Assembly (NCBI RefSeq): GCF_947253055.1
Contig: NZ_CAMXYE010000007.1
Location: 1 to 29,651, forward strand
Length of the DNA: 29,651 bases
Direction: 5' to 3'
DNA from: an uncultured Arcanobacterium sp.
GTDB taxonomy: Bacteria > Actinomycetota > Actinomycetes > Actinomycetales > Actinomycetaceae
The position numbers were made by a program, and so were the translations under genes. Of this stretch, positions 16,047 through 23,768 are shown piece after piece. Each line of letters opens with the position of its first letter. Position 1 is the stretch's first letter. The notes under the pieces were generated by a model. The model saw only the letters and a program-made list of their open reading frames with translations. It searched no databases and was not told the DNA's origin.

Positions 16047-17162
16047 CTAGGCAAATAGCGAATCTGGATCGTTGTACTCAATCTCGAGGGCATCAGCTAC
16101 GCCCTTGTTGTAGATCTTTCCAGCGTGGGTGGTGAGGCCCCGGCGCAAATCCTTGCGGCGGCGGCAGGCTTCCTCCCAGCCCAGATCAGCGATAGTCGTC
16201 ATGTAGCGCAGCGTCGAATTAGTCAAGGCATAAGTCGAAGTATTCGGCATTACACCTGGCATATTCGCTACGCAGTAGAAGACCGAATTGTAGACCTTGA
16301 AGGTCGGGTCATCGTGCGTAGTCGGATGCGAATCTTCAAAGCAGCCGCCCTGATCGATAGCAATATCTACCAGTACCGAACCGGGCTTCATATCCTTAAC
16401 CATTGCGTTGGTCACTAGATGCGGGGTGCGGGCACCCGGAATGAGTACCGAACCGATTACCACATCAGCGCTCTTCAAAGCCTCAGCTACTGCGAGCGGT
16501 ACCGAGTAAGCGGTGTCAATTTCGTCGCGGTTTACATCTTCGATATAGGACATCCGGTCGATATTCACATCAAAAATCGTCACTAGTGCGCCCATGCCGG
16601 CCGCTGTCTTTGCCGCTTCGTATCCGGCGGTTCCGCCACCGAGTACTACTACCTTGGCCTTAGCTGTGCCGGTGGTACCACCCATAAGCAGGCCACGCCC
16701 GCCGTTAGTCGTCATGAGTAGGTTGGCGGCTACCTGTACGGAAAGCCGGCCGGCTACTTCAGACATGGGGGAGAGCAAGGGGAGCTTCCGGTCGTCGGTC
16801 TGAACGGTCTCATAAGCAATAGAAGTAATATTCTTCTCCAGTAGCTTTTCAGTCAAAGGCCGATCAGCAGCCAAGTGCAGATAGGTGAAGAGAATCTGAT
16901 TATCCTTCATCAAATCGTACTCTGGCTCAATGGGCTCTTTTACCTTCATAATTAAATCAGCTGCATCCCATACTTCTTTAGCAGTATCGAGAATCTTTAC
17001 TCCTACTGCGGTGTACTCCGCATCCGGAATAGCTGATCCTTCGCCGGCCGCCTTCTCCAAATATACGGTGTGCCCCTTTTCAATTAGAGCATGTGCACCT
17101 GCGGGAGTAAGAGCTACCCGGTACTCGTTATTCTTAATTTCTTTTGGAACGCCAATAATCAC
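16047..17162 (-). CDS. ald: Alanine dehydrogenase
   Basis: NAD-dependent oxidative deamination of L-alanine to pyruvate and ammonium (reversible). 371 aa from a GTG start at 17162. That start gives VIIGVPKEIKNNEYRVALTP, places AAAGGAG (17170-17176 on +) 7 nt upstream, and puts the residues matching catalytic Lys75, His96 and Asp270 of the M. tuberculosis enzyme at exactly those numbers. A longer reading from an ATG at 17195 would translate through the SD. Also visible: dinucleotide-binding motif VVVLGGGTAGYEAA and VDIAIDQGG. Lys codons are mostly AAG, suggesting high expression. It has its own promoter, upstream palindrome and terminator, so it is monocistronic. Confidence 0.96.
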   Translation of the reverse strand: MIIGVPKEIKNNEYRVALTPAGAHALIEKGHTVYLEKAAGEGSAIPDAEYTAVGVKILDTAKEVWDAADLIMKVKEPIEPEYDLMKDNQILFTYLHLAADRPLTEKLLEKNITSIAYETVQTDDRKLPLLSPMSEVAGRLSVQVAANLLMTTNGGRGLLMGGTTGTAKAKVVVLGGGTAGYEAAKTAAGMGALVTIFDVNIDRMSYIEDVNRDEIDTAYSVPLAVAEALKSADVVIGSVLIPGARTPHLVTNAMVKDMKPGSVLVDIAIDQGGCFEDSHPTTHDDPTFKVYNSVFYCVANMPGVMPNTSTYALTNSTLRYMTTIADLGWEEACRRRKDLRRGLTTHAGKIYNKGVADALEIEYNDPDSLFA

Positions 17163-17169
17163 GTTTTCA

Positions 17170-17176
17170 CTCCTTT
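17170..17176 (-). promoter_or_regulatory. SD of ald that decides the GTG start
   Basis: CTCCTTT on the plus strand, so AAAGGAG on the coding strand, 7 nt from GTG at 17162. It lies inside the alternative, longer reading frame, which argues against the ATG at 17195. Confidence 0.88.
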
Positions 17177-17199
17177 GTAAAATAATTTCTGACACTATA

Positions 17200-17228
17200 A
17201 ATATAATGCTTTATCTAGCATTTTGTAA
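17200..17228 (-). promoter_or_regulatory. ald promoter
   Basis: On the minus strand: -35 TTACAA (17223-17228), spacer of exactly 17 bp, -10 TATATT (17200-17205). The expected transcription start near 17193 gives a leader of about 30 nt carrying the SD. This also excludes most of the upstream ATG frame as a start site. Confidence 0.65.
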
Positions 17229-17250
17229 CCATTTTAAGAAACTACTACTT

Positions 17251-17268
17251 AAAGTTTTATAAAACTTT
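17251..17268. promoter_or_regulatory. Perfect 18-bp palindrome upstream of ald
   Basis: AAAGTTTTA followed directly by its reverse complement TAAAACTTT. It is centred some 65-70 bp upstream of the expected ald transcription start, a place typical for an activator or dual regulator. Alanine dehydrogenase genes are often controlled by Lrp/AsnC-family AldR; linking this site to such a protein is an inference. Confidence 0.6.
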
Positions 17269-17297
17269 GCGTTCGGGAAACTTTGGAAGCTATTTTT

Positions 17298-17319
17298 TGC
17301 TGATTTTCTGCTGATTTTC
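17298..17319. repeat. Two identical 11-bp direct repeats in the ald-SDR intergenic region
   Basis: tgctgattttc occurs twice without a gap (17298-17308, 17309-17319), and a partial third copy (tgctttt) follows. An 11-bp period is close to one helical turn, so both copies face the same side of the DNA. The repeats lie just upstream of a possible promoter for the SDR gene, TTGCCA (17325-17330), 17 bp, TAATAG (17348-17353). Confidence 0.7.
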
Positions 17320-17392
17320 TGCTTTTGCCACTTTTCAGTAAAATTATTAATAGAGACGAAATTGCTTAGGAAGTCGACGTTTAACTAATGAA

Positions 17393-17405
17393 TACTCGGC
17401 GAGTA
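17393..17405. promoter_or_regulatory. 13-bp palindrome upstream of the SDR gene
   Basis: TACTCG-G-CGAGTA, a perfect dyad about 40 bp downstream of the possible -10 for the SDR gene and 80 bp before its start codon. The position fits a repressor operator (TetR/MarR-like), but no regulator gene is adjacent. Confidence 0.4.
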
Positions 17406-17484
17406 ATCAACGCCTGCCCGGCGAATAAGAAAATGTGTAAGAAAATTAGTGAGTTAAAAAATTAACGAAGGTGAGGAAAATAAA

Positions 17485-18228
17485 ATGACTAGACGCGTAT
17501 TAGTCACAGGCGCTTCTTCTGGAATCGGAGCAGCTACCGTACGGGCGCTGTGTAAAGAAGGTTTACAAGTGATAGCCACCGCGCGGCGCGCAGAAAAATT
17601 AGCTGCGTTAGCTGCAGAAACGGGAGCGCAGCAGATAGCTGCCGATATTACGCAAGAAACTGGGCGGCAGCAAATAGTGGATTTCGTACACGCGCAAGGA
17701 AAACTCGATGTGCTAATTAACTGCGCCGGTGGCGCTCTGGGGCAAGATCCCGTAGCCGTAGGCGATCCGGAAGAGTGGCGGGCTATGTATGAGCTGAATG
17801 TGATTGCACCGCTGCGGATGACCCAAGCCTTTTTACCGGAACTGCGCGCCCATGGAGGAGATATAGTGTTTATTTCTTCCACCGCTGGGCATGCTACTTA
17901 TCCAGGAGGGGCAGGCTACGTGGCGGCGAAACACGCCGAGCGGCAAATCCCGGCTACTTTACGTCTAGAGCTAGTAGGAGAGCCGGTGCGCATTATCGAT
18001 ATTGCTCCGGGAATGGTGAAGACGGAAGAATTTTCGTTGCGGCGATTCCATGGCGATAAAGAAAAAGCTGCGCAGGTGTATGCCGGAGTTGAGAAGCCGC
18101 TAACTGCCGAAGATATTGCGGAAACTATTCGCTGGGCAGTCACGCTGCCGGCACATGTAAATATCGATACGCTCGTGGTGCGCCCCGTCGCCCAAGCCTC
18201 TAATCTGCTGGTGGCGCGGAAGAACTGA
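17485..18228 (+). CDS. Short-chain dehydrogenase/reductase (YdfG-like)
   Basis: 247-aa classical SDR, NAD(P)-dependent oxidoreductase. Cofactor motif TGASSGIG at 8-15, Arg34-Arg35 after the second strand (suggesting NADP preference), NCAGG at 79-83 (usual NNAG), and catalytic Ser132, Tyr145 and Lys149 in the S-x12-Y-x3-K arrangement. The C-terminal part (TAEDIAETIRWAVTLPAHVNIDTLVVRP) is typical of the YdfG / 3-hydroxy acid dehydrogenase group (NADP-dependent oxidation of serine and related hydroxy acids). The exact substrate cannot be told. SD AAGGTGAGG at 17468-17476. Transcribed alone, divergent from ald, and followed by an inverted repeat and the ileS leader. Confidence 0.88.
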   Translation: MTRRVLVTGASSGIGAATVRALCKEGLQVIATARRAEKLAALAAETGAQQIAADITQETGRQQIVDFVHAQGKLDVLINCAGGALGQDPVAVGDPEEWRAMYELNVIAPLRMTQAFLPELRAHGGDIVFISSTAGHATYPGGAGYVAAKHAERQIPATLRLELVGEPVRIIDIAPGMVKTEEFSLRRFHGDKEKAAQVYAGVEKPLTAEDIAETIRWAVTLPAHVNIDTLVVRPVAQASNLLVARKN

Positions 18229-18235
18229 GAAAATT

Positions 18236-18310
18236 TCTGCTGCCGCCAACTAGGGAAAATCAAAAAATAAATGGGTAAAATACCACAGTTCCCTAATTGG
18301 CGGGAGCAGA
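18236..18310. repeat. 21-bp imperfect inverted repeats around an A-rich 33-bp core
   Basis: The arms are 18236-18256 and 18290-18310 and match at 19 of 21 positions when one is inverted (outer TCTGCT/AGCAGA, inner CCGCCAA and TAGGGA blocks). The core contains a smaller dyad GGTA-AAA-TACC. The whole lies between the SDR stop and the ileS leader. There is no T-run after it and no clear target-site duplication. Confidence 0.8.
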
Positions 18311-18326
18311 TTGGCTAGATTAGACT
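18297..18326 (+). promoter_or_regulatory. Candidate promoter of the ileS leader
   Basis: TTGGCG (18297-18302), 18-bp spacer, TAGACT (18321-18326). The predicted start near 18333 falls just before the first T-box stem, as expected of a leader with an ultrashort Stem I. The -35 lies in the right arm of the inverted repeat at 18236-18310. Confidence 0.4.
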
Positions 18327-18330
18327 CGCA

Positions 18331-18540
18331 TACAGAGCGATGAACCGGCAATCACCGGGGAGCTTCCGGAAGAACGGCATAAAGCGCAGATAAGCAGTTT
18401 ATGCTCAGTAGACCCGGACGGGTAGGATCCGAGATAATTTTTTTAATGAGCGGTCTGCCGAGAGGTAGACAAGCGGGGTGGTACCGCGGTGTGAAAGCGC
18501 ATCGTCCTCGTGGGCCAAAGTAATCCACGAGGAGAAAAGA
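18331..18540 (+). ncRNA. Translational T-box leader (tRNA-Ile riboswitch) of ileS
   Basis: T-box RNA that senses uncharged tRNA-Ile and controls ileS translation. Stem I is ultrashort: hairpin CCGG-CAATCA-CCGG (18345-18358) over a lower stem (GAGC 18335-18338 with GCTT 18362-18365), with the Ile codon ATC at 18351-18353 in the terminal loop. Later stems: GCATAAA/TTTATGC (18377-18383 with 18398-18404), ACCC/GGGT (18412-18423) and GTCTGCC/GGTAGAC (18453-18470). The T-box core gcggggtggtaccgcg is at 18473-18488; its TGGT (18479-18482) can pair with the tRNA 3' end, and the U matches discriminator A73. A 9-bp hairpin, TCCTCGTGG (18505-18513) with CCACGAGGA (18525-18533), hides the SD GAGGAG (18529-18534). 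CCTC can instead pair with GAGG at 18462-18465. No terminator, so control is of translation. Confidence 0.93.
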
Positions 18541-21500
18541 ATGACCGATAAGAACCACTATCCGCTGTATAAGGGCGGTAAAGTAGCTGCTTCCCCCGAT
18601 CTTCCCCAATTAGAAGAGAATATTCTCAAATTCTGGGCCGAAGATAATACTTTTCAAGCCTCAATTGATAACCGCCCGGCCGGCAAAGATGGCTCGAATG
18701 AATTTGTGTTTTACGATGGGCCTCCTTTTGCTAATGGTCTACCGCACTACGGGCATTTACTCACTGGCTATGTAAAAGACTTAGTGGCGCGCTTTCAGAC
18801 TCAATTAGGGCATAAAGTTGAGCGTGATTTCGGTTGGGATACCCACGGTTTGCCAGCTGAGCTAGAAGCCGAACGCATTCTTGGCATTGAAGATAAATCC
18901 GAAATTGAAGAAAAGTTCGGAATTGAAAGCTTTAATGATGCTTGCCGCTCTTCCGTCATGACCTACGCCGGAGAGTGGAAAGATTATGTGACTCGCCAAG
19001 CGCGGTGGGTAAATTTCGATGGCGGCTATAAGACGCTCGATCCGACCTATATGGAATCGGTGATTTGGTCTTTTAAGACTCTTTACGATAAGGGCCTCAT
19101 CTACGAAGGCTACCGCGTACTGCCATATTGTTGGAATGACGAAACTCCTCTTTCTAATCATGAATTGAAGATGGATGACGACGTCTACCAGGATCGGCAA
19201 GACCAAACCGTCACGCTCGGTTTGCGCTTAGAGAGCGGTGAACTGGCACTTATTTGGACCACCACGCCGTGGACTCTACCTTCGAATCTTTTAATCGCCG
19301 TCGGGCCTGATATTGAGTACTTGACGGTGGAGCCGAGCGAAGGGCCACTGCAGGGTGAAAAGATAATTATTGCGGAGGCGCGCTTAGCTGACTATGCGAA
19401 AGAGCTAGGAGAGAATCCGCGGGTAGTGGCGCGGCAAAAAGGTAGCGATCTCGCAGGGCGGAGCTACTATCCCATCTACGATTACTATAATCGCGAAGAA
19501 GAAGCTCCGGGGCCGAAAGCCTGGCAGATTTGTGCCGCCGATTTCGTATCTACCGAAGACGGTACGGGGCTAGTACACTGCGCTCCCTACGGCGAAGACG
19601 ATATGCTCCTCATGAATAAAGTAGGGGTAAAAGTAATCGAAACGGTAGATGAAGGCGCAAAATTCTATAAGCGTATCTCCGACTATGCCGGCATGCAGGT
19701 ATTCGATGCCAATAAAGAGATTATGCGCGATCTGCGCAATAGTAGCGGGCCGTTGAGCCGGAGAAGCGCCGAAGAGCGAGCCGTTTTAGTGCGGGAGCAA
19801 TCTTATGTGCACTCCTATCCGCACTGCTGGCGCTGTCGGAAACCACTTATCTACAAGCCAGTTACCTCTTGGTTTGTGGAAGTGACCAAATTCCGCGACC
19901 GCATGGTGGAACTGAATCAGCAAATCACTTGGCAGCCGGAGCACATTAAAGACGGTATTTTCGGCAAATGGCTGGAAGGCGCGCGCGACTGGTCTATTTC
20001 GCGCAACCGCTACTGGGGCACCCCGATTCCGGTGTGGAAATCCGATAATCCAGATTATCCCCGTATCGATGTATATGGGTCTTTTGCTGAATTAGAGAGA
20101 GATTTTGGCCGTTTGCCTGTGGGACCAGATGGGGAGCCGAATCTGCATCGGCCTTATATCGACGAGCTAACTCGCCCCAATCCAGATGATCCGAGTGGTA
20201 AATCCACTATGCGGCGGATAACCGATATTTTGGACGTCTGGTTCGATTCTGGATCTATGCCCTATGCGCAGAAGCACTATCCTTTCGAAAACCAAGACTG
20301 GTTTGAGCACCACTTCCCAGGAGATTTCATCGTGGAATACGTGGGGCAGACGCGCGGCTGGTTCTATGTGATGCACGTACTGAGTACGGCTCTATTCGAT
20401 AAGCCCGCTTTTACCTCCTGTATTTGCCACGGCATTGTGCTGGGGAATGACGGAAGAAAAGCCTCTAAATCGCTGCGTAATTATCCAGATCCGATGGATA
20501 TGTATAAAGAGTATGGTTCCGATGCGGTGCGTTGGATGCTTATGAGCTCTCCGGTGTTGCGGGGTGGGGATCTGATCGTCTCGGAAGAAGGCATTAGAGA
20601 AGCAGTACGGCACGTGATACTGCCGCTGTGGAATACCTATTATTTCTTTACTCTCTATGCGGGAGCTTGCAATAATGGCGCCGGCTATTTAGCGAAAAAG
20701 CTGGATCTAGCCGATAGTGAGCAATTGGCGCAGCTCGAAGTGATGGATCGCTACTTGCTTTCCCATACTGCAGCTTTAGCAGATGAAGTACGGGATGCTT
20801 TTGTGAATCTGGATATTCCGGCGGCGGCGGAAAAGGTACGCGCCTATATCGATCTGCTCACCAATTGGTATGTGCGCACCACCCGCGATCGCTTCTGGAA
20901 TGAAGATAAAACCGCTTTCGATACGCTCTATACAGCGCTCGAGATTCTTATGCGCGTAGTAGCGCCCTTACTGCCGATGATTGCGGAAGAAATTTGGCGC
21001 GGTCTCACCGGTGGTAGATCGGTACATTTAGAGGATTGGCCGCAAATTCCGGCAGCGCTCTATGATGAAAAACTCGTGCAGGTGATGGACGAAGTGCGGG
21101 ATGTAGTTTCCCATACGCATGCGCTGCGCAAGGCGAATAAACTGCGCGTGCGCCAGCCACTCACTGCCTTGACGGTAGTCACTGCTCAAGACCTCACTCC
21201 ATTTACCGAGCTGATTGCAGCGGAAGTAAATGTGAAGGAAGTAAAGGTACTGAGTGCAGATGAATCTGGTTTAGATATATCGGAGAAACTAGCCGTGCTG
21301 CCGCGCGAACTCGATCCAGATATTCGCCGTTATACTTCGGCACTTTTCCAAGCTGCCCGCGAAGGCAATTGGGAAAAGCTGGAGGAGGGAGTGCTTATGC
21401 ACACCGAGCCAGAGATCAAATTGCTGCCCCATCAGTATGAACTCACCACGGTAGTGAGTGCGGCTACCGGTTCGGTGGCGGCTGTGCTGAACTCGGGAGC

Positions 21501-21765
21501 TTTCGTCGTGCTCGATACGCTCCTTACTCCGGAGTTGGAAGCAGAAGGATATGCACGCGATGTAGTACGCGTAGTGCAGGATAAGCGAAAAGCTGAAGAC
21601 CTGCATATTTCCGATAGAATTCGCCTCGAATTGCGAGTACCGGATGATAAAGTAGGTGCCGTAGAGGCTAATTTGGCTATGATTAAAGAAGAGACGCTCT
21701 CTCTCGAAGCGAAAGTGCAGGGAGGCAGCGCTGATATTGAAGTACAGGTGGAAAAAATCGGATGA
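18541..21765 (+). CDS. ileS: Isoleucyl-tRNA synthetase, eukaryal-type
   Basis: Class Ia synthetase charging tRNA-Ile, 1074 aa from ATG 18541. The SD (18529-18534) lies in the T-box sequestrator; a GTG at 18478 in the same frame is inside the T-box and is not a start. HIGH motif HYGH at 69-72 in FYDGPPFANGLPHYGH is the form of eukaryal-type (type 2) IleS, common in actinobacteria and associated in that clade with low mupirocin sensitivity; resistance here is untested inference. The KMSKS loop reads KASKS (640-644), with Ala for Met. Also visible: the editing-domain TTPWTLPSN and HCWRCRKPLIYKPVTSWFV. folC overlaps the stop by 4 nt (ATGA), so the two are translationally coupled. Confidence 0.96.
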   Translation: MTDKNHYPLYKGGKVAASPDLPQLEENILKFWAEDNTFQASIDNRPAGKDGSNEFVFYDGPPFANGLPHYGHLLTGYVKDLVARFQTQLGHKVERDFGWDTHGLPAELEAERILGIEDKSEIEEKFGIESFNDACRSSVMTYAGEWKDYVTRQARWVNFDGGYKTLDPTYMESVIWSFKTLYDKGLIYEGYRVLPYCWNDETPLSNHELKMDDDVYQDRQDQTVTLGLRLESGELALIWTTTPWTLPSNLLIAVGPDIEYLTVEPSEGPLQGEKIIIAEARLADYAKELGENPRVVARQKGSDLAGRSYYPIYDYYNREEEAPGPKAWQICAADFVSTEDGTGLVHCAPYGEDDMLLMNKVGVKVIETVDEGAKFYKRISDYAGMQVFDANKEIMRDLRNSSGPLSRRSAEERAVLVREQSYVHSYPHCWRCRKPLIYKPVTSWFVEVTKFRDRMVELNQQITWQPEHIKDGIFGKWLEGARDWSISRNRYWGTPIPVWKSDNPDYPRIDVYGSFAELERDFGRLPVGPDGEPNLHRPYIDELTRPNPDDPSGKSTMRRITDILDVWFDSGSMPYAQKHYPFENQDWFEHHFPGDFIVEYVGQTRGWFYVMHVLSTALFDKPAFTSCICHGIVLGNDGRKASKSLRNYPDPMDMYKEYGSDAVRWMLMSSPVLRGGDLIVSEEGIREAVRHVILPLWNTYYFFTLYAGACNNGAGYLAKKLDLADSEQLAQLEVMDRYLLSHTAALADEVRDAFVNLDIPAAAEKVRAYIDLLTNWYVRTTRDRFWNEDKTAFDTLYTALEILMRVVAPLLPMIAEEIWRGLTGGRSVHLEDWPQIPAALYDEKLVQVMDEVRDVVSHTHALRKANKLRVRQPLTALTVVTAQDLTPFTELIAAEVNVKEVKVLSADESGLDISEKLAVLPRELDPDIRRYTSALFQAAREGNWEKLEEGVLMHTEPEIKLLPHQYELTTVVSAATGSVAAVLNSGAFVVLDTLLTPELEAEGYARDVVRVVQDKRKAEDLHISDRIRLELRVPDDKVGAVEANLAMIKEETLSLEAKVQGGSADIEVQVEKIG

Positions 21766-23291
21766 GTGGAGAAGAAAATTCTCCTGCCGATGAGGCAGAG
21801 CAGTTAGAAGCAGCAGCCCTGGCTGCTCTGCTTTCTTCGGGGCTAATTGTGGGGCCAGACCCGCATATCGTAGAAGAAGTGCGGGAAAGCCCCGATTTAG
21901 CCCCGGAGCCACCTAATGAATATGCGCTCGAAAGCCAAGTCGAAGAGATTTATCAAGAAATTTCGCAGCGGGCTCCGGAGCACAAGATTCAGCCCTCTAC
22001 CGAGCGGGTAGCTGCGTGCCTAGAGTATCTAGGCAATCCACAGGATTCCTATCGCGCTATTCATATTACGGGTACGAATGGGAAGACCTCTACCGCGCGG
22101 ATGATAGAGGCGCTGCTCAGAGAAAAAGGGCTGCGTACGGGGCGTTTCACTTCTCCACACCTCACCTCGGTACGGGAGCGGATCTGTATAAACGGGGTAG
22201 CTATTTCGGCTGCGGATTTCATTGAAACCTGGGAAGAAGTAAAGCCCATAATCGAGATGGTAGATGCCGAGTCGGTGCAATCCGGCGGATCGCCACTTTC
22301 TTTCTTCGAAGTATTTACCGTGATGGCCTACGCCGCTTTCGATACTGCGGCGATAGATGTGGCGGTAGTAGAAGTAGGGATGGGCGGAATCTGGGATGCT
22401 ACGAATGTAATCACTGCGGATATTGCAGTACTGATGCCGGTCGGTCTAGATCATCAAAAATGGTTAGGGGCCACGGTAGCGGATATTGCGCGGGAAAAAT
22501 TAGGGATTTTGAAGGAGCGAAAGACTCTTATCTGCGCTCCCCAAATGCCAGAAGTGATGCAATTGGTAGAAGAAAGGGTAGCTGCTCTGCACGCGCGGCT
22601 GTTCTATTTCGGGGAAGATTTTCGGGTGCTGAATCGCGAGCGCGGAGTAGGTGGGCAGCTAATCTCGGTACAGACTCCAGCTGCTCGCTATGAAGATGTG
22701 CCGGTGGCTATGTTCGGCGCTCATCAAGCCTTGAATGCGGCAGTCGCTTTGAAAGCCGTCGAAGAATTTTTCGGCGGGGGAGCACTGGACGCACGCGGGG
22801 TGGAGCAAGCGCTGATGGCTACCACTTCTCCGGGGCGCTTGGAAGTACTTAAAGGCTCTCCTACAGTGATCGTAGATGCTGCCCACAATCCAGCGGGTAT
22901 GGAAGTGACCCTGGCAGCTTTAGAAGAAAATTTCCCCGGAGAGCGCATTGCCGTATTTTCTGCTATGGCAGATAAAGATATTGCGGGAATGCTCAGCCTT
23001 ATGGAGCCGAGTTTCTCCAAGATAGTAGTGACGCAGATGCCCGGGCCACGCGGTGCTGAATTAGCGGATTTAGCGGCACAGGCCGCAGAAGTATTCGGCG
23101 AAGATAGGGTGCGGGCGGAAGCCGATTTAGGTAATGCTATTAGCGCAGCCGGGGAATTAGCGGCGGCTAGTGAAGTAGATGCCGCTCGGGAATCTAAATT
23201 CCTCCCGCCCAGTATCGTAATTCTCGGCTCGATTATGCTGGTGGCACAGGCGCGTGAACTCTTAGGAGCTCGCCGCCCGGACAGTATCTGA
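21762..23291 (+). CDS. folC: Dihydrofolate synthase / folylpolyglutamate synthase
   Basis: ATP-dependent ligase of the Mur ligase superfamily that adds glutamate to dihydropteroate and extends folate polyglutamate tails. 509 aa. P-loop GTNGKTS at 104-110, followed by SPHLTSVRERICINGVAIS (folate-binding loop), VVEVGMGGIWDATNV, and the C-terminal ligase domain with SPGRLEVL and DAAHNPAGM. It has an acidic N-terminal extension of about 50-75 residues before the family homology starts, poorly conserved in such proteins. It overlaps ileS (ATGA) and is followed by ndk after 60 nt; ileS-folC-ndk is a common actinobacterial order. Confidence 0.94.
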   Translation: MSGEENSPADEAEQLEAAALAALLSSGLIVGPDPHIVEEVRESPDLAPEPPNEYALESQVEEIYQEISQRAPEHKIQPSTERVAACLEYLGNPQDSYRAIHITGTNGKTSTARMIEALLREKGLRTGRFTSPHLTSVRERICINGVAISAADFIETWEEVKPIIEMVDAESVQSGGSPLSFFEVFTVMAYAAFDTAAIDVAVVEVGMGGIWDATNVITADIAVLMPVGLDHQKWLGATVADIAREKLGILKERKTLICAPQMPEVMQLVEERVAALHARLFYFGEDFRVLNRERGVGGQLISVQTPAARYEDVPVAMFGAHQALNAAVALKAVEEFFGGGALDARGVEQALMATTSPGRLEVLKGSPTVIVDAAHNPAGMEVTLAALEENFPGERIAVFSAMADKDIAGMLSLMEPSFSKIVVTQMPGPRGAELADLAAQAAEVFGEDRVRAEADLGNAISAAGELAAASEVDAARESKFLPPSIVILGSIMLVAQARELLGARRPDSI

Positions 23292-23338
23292 AAAACTATA
23301 CTGCCTGCTGTTATTAGGGAGAATCTACGGGAAAATGC

Positions 23339-23344
23339 TACACT
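23339..23344 (+). promoter_or_regulatory. ndk -10 element, probably giving a leaderless mRNA
   Basis: TACACT ends 7 nt before the ndk ATG, so transcription would begin at or next to the start codon. No SD precedes that ATG. The -35 region is poor. Confidence 0.5.
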
Positions 23345-23351
23345 TTTAGAC

Positions 23352-23765
23352 ATGAGTGAAAAGACTTTAATACTAGTAAAACCGGACGGCGTAAAGCGCG
23401 GATTGACCGGAGAAATTCTCAAGCGAATTGAAAATAAAGGCTATGTGATTACCCAGCTGCGGATGCTGGAAGCTACGCCAGAGCTTTTAGCTAAGCACTA
23501 TCATGAGCACGTAGAAAAGCCTTTCTATCCGGAATTAGTGGAGTATATGACGGCCGGGCCTATAGTCGCAGCCGTCGTAGAAGGCACGCGCGTAATTGAA
23601 GGAGTGCGGGCGCTTTCCGGCGCAACGGATCCGACGGCGGCCGCTCCGGGAACTATTCGCGGAGATTTCGGGCGTTCTTGGGAAGGAGGAGCTATCTATA
23701 ATTTGATTCACTCCTCGGATTCTCCGACCTCAGCTGCACACGAAATTTCGGTGTGGTTCGCCTAA
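23352..23765 (+). CDS. ndk: Nucleoside-diphosphate kinase
   Basis: Transfers the gamma-phosphate between nucleoside triphosphates and diphosphates through a phospho-His intermediate. 137 aa, usual length. Active His120 lies in YNLIHSSDSPTSAAHEI (family: N-x-x-H-G/S-S-D-S); N-terminal LVKPDGVKRGLTGEIL and GTIRGDFG are also present. The ATG is not preceded by an SD and sits just after a -10-like TACACT, so a leaderless transcript is likely. The smc GTG begins 3 nt after the stop. Confidence 0.96.
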   Translation: MSEKTLILVKPDGVKRGLTGEILKRIENKGYVITQLRMLEATPELLAKHYHEHVEKPFYPELVEYMTAGPIVAAVVEGTRVIEGVRALSGATDPTAAAPGTIRGDFGRSWEGGAIYNLIHSSDSPTSAAHEISVWFA

Positions 23766-23768
23766 AAC

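Noticed and set aside
17163..17195. ATG start giving ald 11 extra residues
   Set aside because: Would translate through a strong SD, and residue numbering of the catalytic residues fits the GTG start.
18236..18310. Terminator of the SDR gene
   Set aside because: The long stem has a 33-nt loop and no T-run follows, so it is listed as an inverted repeat only.
18478..18540. GTG start giving ileS 21 extra residues
   Set aside because: These codons are the T-box core and the SD-sequestering hairpin; the ATG at 18541 has the SD at correct spacing.
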